Source: Deltaproteobacteria bacterium RBG_16_64_85
GTDB taxonomy: Bacteria > Desulfobacterota > Deferrimicrobia > Deferrimicrobiales > Deferrimicrobiaceae
DNA: 64,000 bases
NCBI GenBank assembly: GCA_001798885.1
Contig: MGQW01000007.1
Span: 1 to 64,000 of the forward strand
Direction of reading: 5' to 3'
How positions within the stretch are numbered: position 1 is the first letter of the stretch; each line of letters begins with the position of its first letter. Shown here one piece after another: positions 60,163-64,000 of the stretch. The translations under genes and the position numbers were made by a program. The notes beneath the pieces were generated by a model. That model did not search any database, was not told the origin of the DNA, and worked only from the letters and a program-made list of their open reading frames with translations.

Positions 60163-61791
60163 TCAGGCGATCGCCGAAGCCGGGAGAGAACGGACGTCCT
60201 TTGCCGGGTCCACGCGCTCCGCTTCGCGGAAAATCGTACCGCATATCCCCGCAAACGATTGGTACCGTTCTTCATCCTCCGTCAACGCGTGCAGCGCTTT
60301 CTCGTTCAACAGGAACCCCCCGTCCGCCGGCGTGTAGATTCCCTCGGGGATCAGGATTTCCCTCTCCAGCCTCTGAAGGGCTTCGTAGTGCGGCCTGATC
60401 CCTCTCCAGATCGCACGGAATGTGCTCAGCGCGACCTTCCGCCCCTCACGCCTGTGAAACCGGAAGGCCGCCTCGAAAATAGCGCGCTGAAGATCGCTCG
60501 GCAGCATCAGGGCGGGGAAGATGTTCACCGTGTGGCCGTTGACGTACTTGTCGAGGCGCCCCGGGATGTTGCGGTGCGACATCAGGATCTCGTCCACCGT
60601 CCCCGGCATGATCCCTCTCCCGTACACCTGGATGGTGAAGAGACCGATCCGTTCCCCGAACTCGGAGATGTTCACGACGTCCTCGTAGCGGTCCCCGTCG
60701 AAACCGGCCACGAAGGTTGCGAGCATTCCGATCCCGTTCCGGCGCAGGCACTCGGAGGCCGCGTAAAAGGTTTGCAGATCGGCCTTCTTCCTCATCTGGA
60801 TGAGGCTCTGGCTGTTGATCGACTCCAGCCCCAGGCTGACGTTGGCGATCCCTCCCCTGGCCATCATCCGGATCGTCTTCTCCGGGAGCGACCCGGCGCC
60901 ATCTACGAACTGATCGGCCCTGCAGAGGGCCGTCAGAATGGGCTTGTCGCTGCGACCCTCGAAAGTCCCGAGGATCCGGTGCATCAGTTCCTCCGTGTAG
61001 GAGGCATCTCCGCCGAAGAGGTTGTCGCAGACGACGAAGTTCCTGACCCCCGTATATTCGATCGCATGCACGATATCGTGAAGGACGTCGTCGATCGGGC
61101 GTACGAAGTAGCCCGACTTCCCGTACAGGCCGATCCAGGAGCAGAAGGAGCAGCAGAACTTGCAGCCACGCGAGGTCTGAAGGGGGATGTGGGCCTGGCG
61201 GAACCGTCGCCCCGCGGACTCCGCGCCTGGGACAATCGAAAAGTCGTACCGGTAGTCGATCCGCTCCACCCTGGACGGTTCCCGGTTGAACCGCCACGCT
61301 CCCGAAAGGTCGCGGTAGTGCAAGCCGGGGATCTGCGACAGCATCGAGTCTCTTGAAACCGGATCCGCCTCCTCGAGCGACATAAGGAGCGGGATCGTCG
61401 TGTCGTCCCCCTCGTAGGCCAGGAGGTAGTCGGCGTAGCGCTTGGCGTCTTCCGGGAACGTCGTGACATGCTCCCCCCCGGCGATGACGGGAACCGCGCC
61501 GCCCAGCCGTTCCCGGAGGCGCGAAAGGAACCTCTCGTTGTTGTCCGCCGTTGTGGTGAGACCGTTTACCAGGATGTACCGCGGCTCTTCGCGGGCGATT
61601 TTTTCGATGTCGATCTTTCCCACGTACGGCTCGAAAAGAAGGGACACGTCGTAGTCCGTCCGATCGGCCAGGATGGACGCGATCGCAAGCATCCCGTACC
61701 TGGGCATGACGATAAATTTTCCCAGATTGGGAACGGAAGGACTTAACTCGATGAGAAATATTTTTCCCGGCAATACCCCGCCCCTGCACAC
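60163..61791 (-). CDS. B12-binding-type radical SAM protein
   Basis: The protein of 536-542 residues has an N-terminal cobalamin-binding-like domain (residues 1-150, ILVNGLTTTADNNERFL, AGGEHVTTFPEDA) and a radical SAM core with C-X3-C-X2-C in TSRGCKFCCSFCSW. The nearby VSLGLESINSQSLIQMRKK is the GLES-like radical SAM segment. Members methylate or modify diverse substrates. The start is TTG 61773 or GTG 61791. It is coupled to the metallo-beta-lactamase gene. Confidence 0.8.
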   Translation of the reverse strand: MCRGGVLPGKIFLIELSPSVPNLGKFIVMPRYGMLAIASILADRTDYDVSLLFEPYVGKIDIEKIAREEPRYILVNGLTTTADNNERFLSRLRERLGGAVPVIAGGEHVTTFPEDAKRYADYLLAYEGDDTTIPLLMSLEEADPVSRDSMLSQIPGLHYRDLSGAWRFNREPSRVERIDYRYDFSIVPGAESAGRRFRQAHIPLQTSRGCKFCCSFCSWIGLYGKSGYFVRPIDDVLHDIVHAIEYTGVRNFVVCDNLFGGDASYTEELMHRILGTFEGRSDKPILTALCRADQFVDGAGSLPEKTIRMMARGGIANVSLGLESINSQSLIQMRKKADLQTFYAASECLRRNGIGMLATFVAGFDGDRYEDVVNISEFGERIGLFTIQVYGRGIMPGTVDEILMSHRNIPGRLDKYVNGHTVNIFPALMLPSDLQRAIFEAAFRFHRREGRKVALSTFRAIWRGIRPHYEALQRLEREILIPEGIYTPADGGFLLNEKALHALTEDEERYQSFAGICGTIFREAERVDPAKDVRSLPASAIA

Positions 61792-62030
61792 ATCGGTGTA
61801 CTCTCGGAGTTGTTATAGATATAATCAGATACGCAAATCCAAATCAAATTTTCGGAACAATTTCAAAACAGGACCCTCCGGTCCTGTGAATAGAATCATA
61901 TAACCAGATTCTGAAAATGCAAATCTTATTTTATGAGGGGAAGTTGAGGTGGCGCATTCCAGGGAAAACTTCCCTTTTTGCGTTTTCTTCCGTAGTTGAT
62001 GATTTTCTCTGCATCTTGGGATTTTTGCGG

Positions 62031-63080
62031 TCAGCTGCGCCGTCGGTGGTTATCGATGAGAGGAAACGTCTTCCCGTAGACGATCTGTTGGACCCCCCCC
62101 AGGAAATCAAGAGGAAAGCCAAGATCGATCCGGCTTACATCGTCCAGGCGCATCATCTGCTCCGGTGTCAATCCGATCTCCAAAGCCCCTATATTGTCCC
62201 GAAGCTGGGAGACTTTCGTGGCGCCGATAATCGGTACCATTACCCCGCGCCGGTGCTGCCTCACCCAGGCGATCGCAACCTGGGAGGCGCTGCGGCCCGT
62301 TTCCCTCGCCACCGACTCCGCCTCTTCGGCGATCCGCAGGTTCCGGTCGGTCAGGAACGCGTCGCCCCACTGCGCCGCCGCGGAGAAGCGGGTCTCCTTG
62401 GGGCGGTCCTCCCCCGCCTTGTATTTCCCCGTGAGGACGCCGCCTCCGAGCGTCCCCCATGGGGTCACGGCGAGATCCAGCGCCTCCGCCATCGGCAGTA
62501 GATCCCGCTCGGGAGTGCGCTCGATGAGACTGTAGGGGATCTGCAACCCGACGAACGGGGTCCACCCCTTCCAATCGGCGAAGGTGTTCGCACGTGCAAC
62601 AACCCACGCCGGAGTGTCCGAGATCCCGACGTAGAGGACTTTGCCTGCGCGGACCGCGTCATCGAGGGCGCGCATCAGTTCGTCGGTGGGGGTCATGGGA
62701 TCCCACGCGTGGACCCAGTAGAGGTCGATGTAATCGGTGCGAAGCCGCGCAAGACTGGCTTCCAGGGACTGCACCAGGTTCTTGCGATGGTTCCCTCCGC
62801 CGTTTGGATCGTCCGGCCGCATGTTCAGCGTGTACTTCGTGGCGATCACGAATCGCTCCCGCTCCGAGGCAACGAACTCGCCCACGAACCTTTCGCTCGT
62901 GCCGTTCGTGTAGTAATTGGCGGTGTCGATGAAGTTTCCGCCGGCCTCGGCGAACACCTCGAACATCCTGCGGCTCTCCTCCTTCGAAGCGCCCCACCCC
63001 CACTCGTCCCCGAAGGTCATGGCGCCCAGGCAAAGATCGGACACCCTCAGGCCGCTCCTTCCCAGCAACTTGTACCGCAT
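62031..63080 (-). CDS. Aldo/keto reductase, second copy
   Basis: The 349-residue enzyme opens MRYKLLGRSGLRVSDLCLGAMTFGDEWGWG and has the AKR tetrad (DTANYYTNG, ATKYT, and His in YWVHAWDP), followed by VPIIGATKVSQLRDN. GGAGGGGAAC precedes the ATG at 63080. The preceding genes on the same strand (iron-sulfur-like protein, hemerythrin-like) end 76 nt before it; joint expression is possible. The substrate is unknown. Confidence 0.9.
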   Translation of the reverse strand: MRYKLLGRSGLRVSDLCLGAMTFGDEWGWGASKEESRRMFEVFAEAGGNFIDTANYYTNGTSERFVGEFVASERERFVIATKYTLNMRPDDPNGGGNHRKNLVQSLEASLARLRTDYIDLYWVHAWDPMTPTDELMRALDDAVRAGKVLYVGISDTPAWVVARANTFADWKGWTPFVGLQIPYSLIERTPERDLLPMAEALDLAVTPWGTLGGGVLTGKYKAGEDRPKETRFSAAAQWGDAFLTDRNLRIAEEAESVARETGRSASQVAIAWVRQHRRGVMVPIIGATKVSQLRDNIGALEIGLTPEQMMRLDDVSRIDLGFPLDFLGGVQQIVYGKTFPLIDNHRRRS

Positions 63081-63156
63081 GTTCCCCTCCTCATCTACGC
63101 GCAAGGAACTCGGACGGGTTACCGTATCCGGAGCGTTTAGATGTATTCCCCCTGGC

Positions 63157-63630
63157 TTACGTCTCGACCCACTCCTCCTGCAGGACCTCGCCCTGAATGC
63201 CGACGTTCACGTGCCGGATGGGGACCTTCCTCTTGCTCCCTTGCAGCGCCTGGACCGCCGTCGCCAGCAGTCCGTGACAGCACGGAACCTGCATGATCAT
63301 CACCGTCAAGGTGTTGATCTTCGCCTCCTCGTACCAGTCCCTGATCTTTTCCACGTACGTCTCCTGTCCCCCGTCCAGCTTCGGGCAGGCAATCGCCAGG
63401 GCCTTCCCCTTCAGGAAATCGTTGTGGAAGTTCCCCATGGCAAACGGGACGCAATCGGCCGCCAGGACCACATCCGCCCCCTGGTAATAGGGCGCCTCGG
63501 GAGACACGAGGTGAAGCTGGATCGGCCACTGACGAAGCTGGGATGGGACCTTCGCCGCACCCCCTTCCCGGGAATCCTCCTTCTTGAACTCAACCGTCCG
63601 TGAACCCGGGCATCCTGAAAATCCGCTCAT
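63157..63630 (-). CDS. C-terminal ferredoxin-family protein lacking its 4Fe-4S head
   Basis: The 157-residue protein opens MSGFSGCPGSRTVEF and continues LRQWPIQLHLVSPEAPYYQGADVVLAADCVPFAMGNFHNDFLKGKALAIACPKLDGGQ ... MIMQVPCCHGLLATA. I know this stretch as the C-terminal half of a family that normally has an N-terminal 2x[4Fe-4S] ferredoxin; here that half is absent and the gene has its own ribosome site (GGAGGGGAGTCG). Remaining Cys (CPGS, ADC, ACP, PCC) could hold a cluster. It overlaps the hemerythrin gene stop as ATGA. The function is unknown; redox/oxygen sensing is plausible. Confidence 0.7.
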   Translation of the reverse strand: MSGFSGCPGSRTVEFKKEDSREGGAAKVPSQLRQWPIQLHLVSPEAPYYQGADVVLAADCVPFAMGNFHNDFLKGKALAIACPKLDGGQETYVEKIRDWYEEAKINTLTVMIMQVPCCHGLLATAVQALQGSKRKVPIRHVNVGIQGEVLQEEWVET

Positions 63631-64000
63631 CGACTCCCCTCCGCGCTTTGAGCAAGAAACGTTTTTTCCAGTGTTCCGACAAACGACTCGTACTTCTCCT
63701 GTGCCTCATGGAACCGTTCGTCCACCTCGCGGAACCTCGCGAACATCTCCCCCACCTGGCGGGTCGAAAGGTTCCTGTCGATCCAGGGGTAGAGGATCTC
63801 GTCTTCCTTTTTGATGTGCTCCGTGAGGACCCCCGCATAGCCGTACAGGTTTTCGACGATTCCCCCGAAGTCTCTCCGCTCCAAGTCGTCGAGGATTTCC
63901 TTCACGTGGGCCCTGCCCCGTCGATGGTCTTCGAGCATCGCCTTGAGGATGTCGAGGCCAGGGTCGAAATATGCGAAAAGGATGTCCTCTTCCTTGGCGT
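63627..64000 (-). CDS. Hemerythrin-like HHE protein (cut by window end)
   Basis: At least 124 residues in frame: KEEDILFAYFDPGLDILKAMLEDHRRGRAHVKEI, LTEHIKKEDEILYPWIDRNLS, ending AQSAEGSR. The His/Glu pairs fit an HHE cation-binding domain that holds a diiron-oxo site and binds O2 or NO. The N-terminus lies beyond 64000. It is cotranscribed with the ferredoxin-family fragment. Confidence 0.82.
   Translation of the reverse strand, partial: AKEEDILFAYFDPGLDILKAMLEDHRRGRAHVKEILDDLERRDFGGIVENLYGYAGVLTEHIKKEDEILYPWIDRNLSTRQVGEMFARFREVDERFHEAQEKYESFVGTLEKTFLAQSAEGSR

Overview
The window is about 64 kb of GC-rich (roughly 65%) bacterial chromosome, densely coding, with short intergenic gaps and frequent ATGA/GTGA/TTGA start-stop overlaps. 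It carries no rRNA, CRISPR array, insertion sequence or phage gene that I could recognise. Several features point to a deltaproteobacterial (Desulfobacterota/Desulfuromonadia/Deferrisoma-like) chromosome: the tRNA-Thr/Tyr/Gly/Thr-tuf cluster, a sigma-54-type promoter in front of a minor-pilin/PilY1 operon, a branched-chain amino-acid ABC cluster, ADP-forming acyl-CoA synthetase, LonB-like protease, cold-shock genes and hemerythrin-like proteins. This placement is inference and not proven by any single gene.

Layout. 1-600: four tRNAs running into tuf (minus strand). 0.97-5.2 kb: ispG-proS-pyrF-rlmB operon. 5.3-12.1 kb: minor pilin operon fimT-pilV-pilW-pilX-pilY1-lipoprotein behind a -24/-12 promoter. 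12.2-14.0 kb: SCP2 and Sir2 genes divergent from coaE, whose promoter predicts a leaderless mRNA. 14.1-17.2 kb: ADP-forming acyl-CoA synthetase and alanine dehydrogenase. 17.3-18.4 kb: a cold-shock gene, an unknown gene and a 50-residue membrane protein. 18.5-26.3 kb: two very large, translationally coupled fusion proteins. The first joins a crotonyl-CoA-reductase-like MDR, with a second copy of its cofactor domain, to a crotonase. The second has a 540-residue unknown N-terminus followed by four SDR units arranged as in malonyl-CoA reductase. 26.4-28.7 kb: bd-type quinol oxidase cydAB. 28.7-34.2 kb: livKHMGF followed by a WYL regulator. 34.3-39.1 kb: PQQ-type sugar dehydrogenase, mutY, bacterioferritin-like gene, trxB, a DUF4282-like protein and a second cold-shock gene. 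39.2-45.6 kb: HEAT-repeat and HD-GYP signalling pair, DEAD-box helicase, aldo/keto reductase and ACT protein. 45.7-56.5 kb: PlsB-like acyltransferase, a LonB-like protease / exported PIMT / spermidine-synthase-like membrane protein operon, a Cache-domain protein, AzgA-type purine permease, PIG-L deacetylase and MsrA. 56.7-64 kb: an RpfC-like hybrid kinase, a B12-type radical SAM plus metallo-beta-lactamase pair, an aldo/keto reductase, a shortened iron-sulfur-type protein and a hemerythrin-like gene cut by the window end.

The most unusual part is 18.5-26.3 kb. Reductase, hydratase and malonyl-CoA-reductase-like modules sit in one coupled two-gene unit behind a GGAATC palindrome, with an acyl-CoA synthetase (ADP-forming) upstream on the other strand. 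The domain content recalls the reductive half of the 3-hydroxypropionate route (malonyl-CoA to 3-hydroxypropionate to propionyl-CoA) in a different order and fusion. The first SDR unit has Gln where the catalytic Lys is expected, so the real reaction is open.
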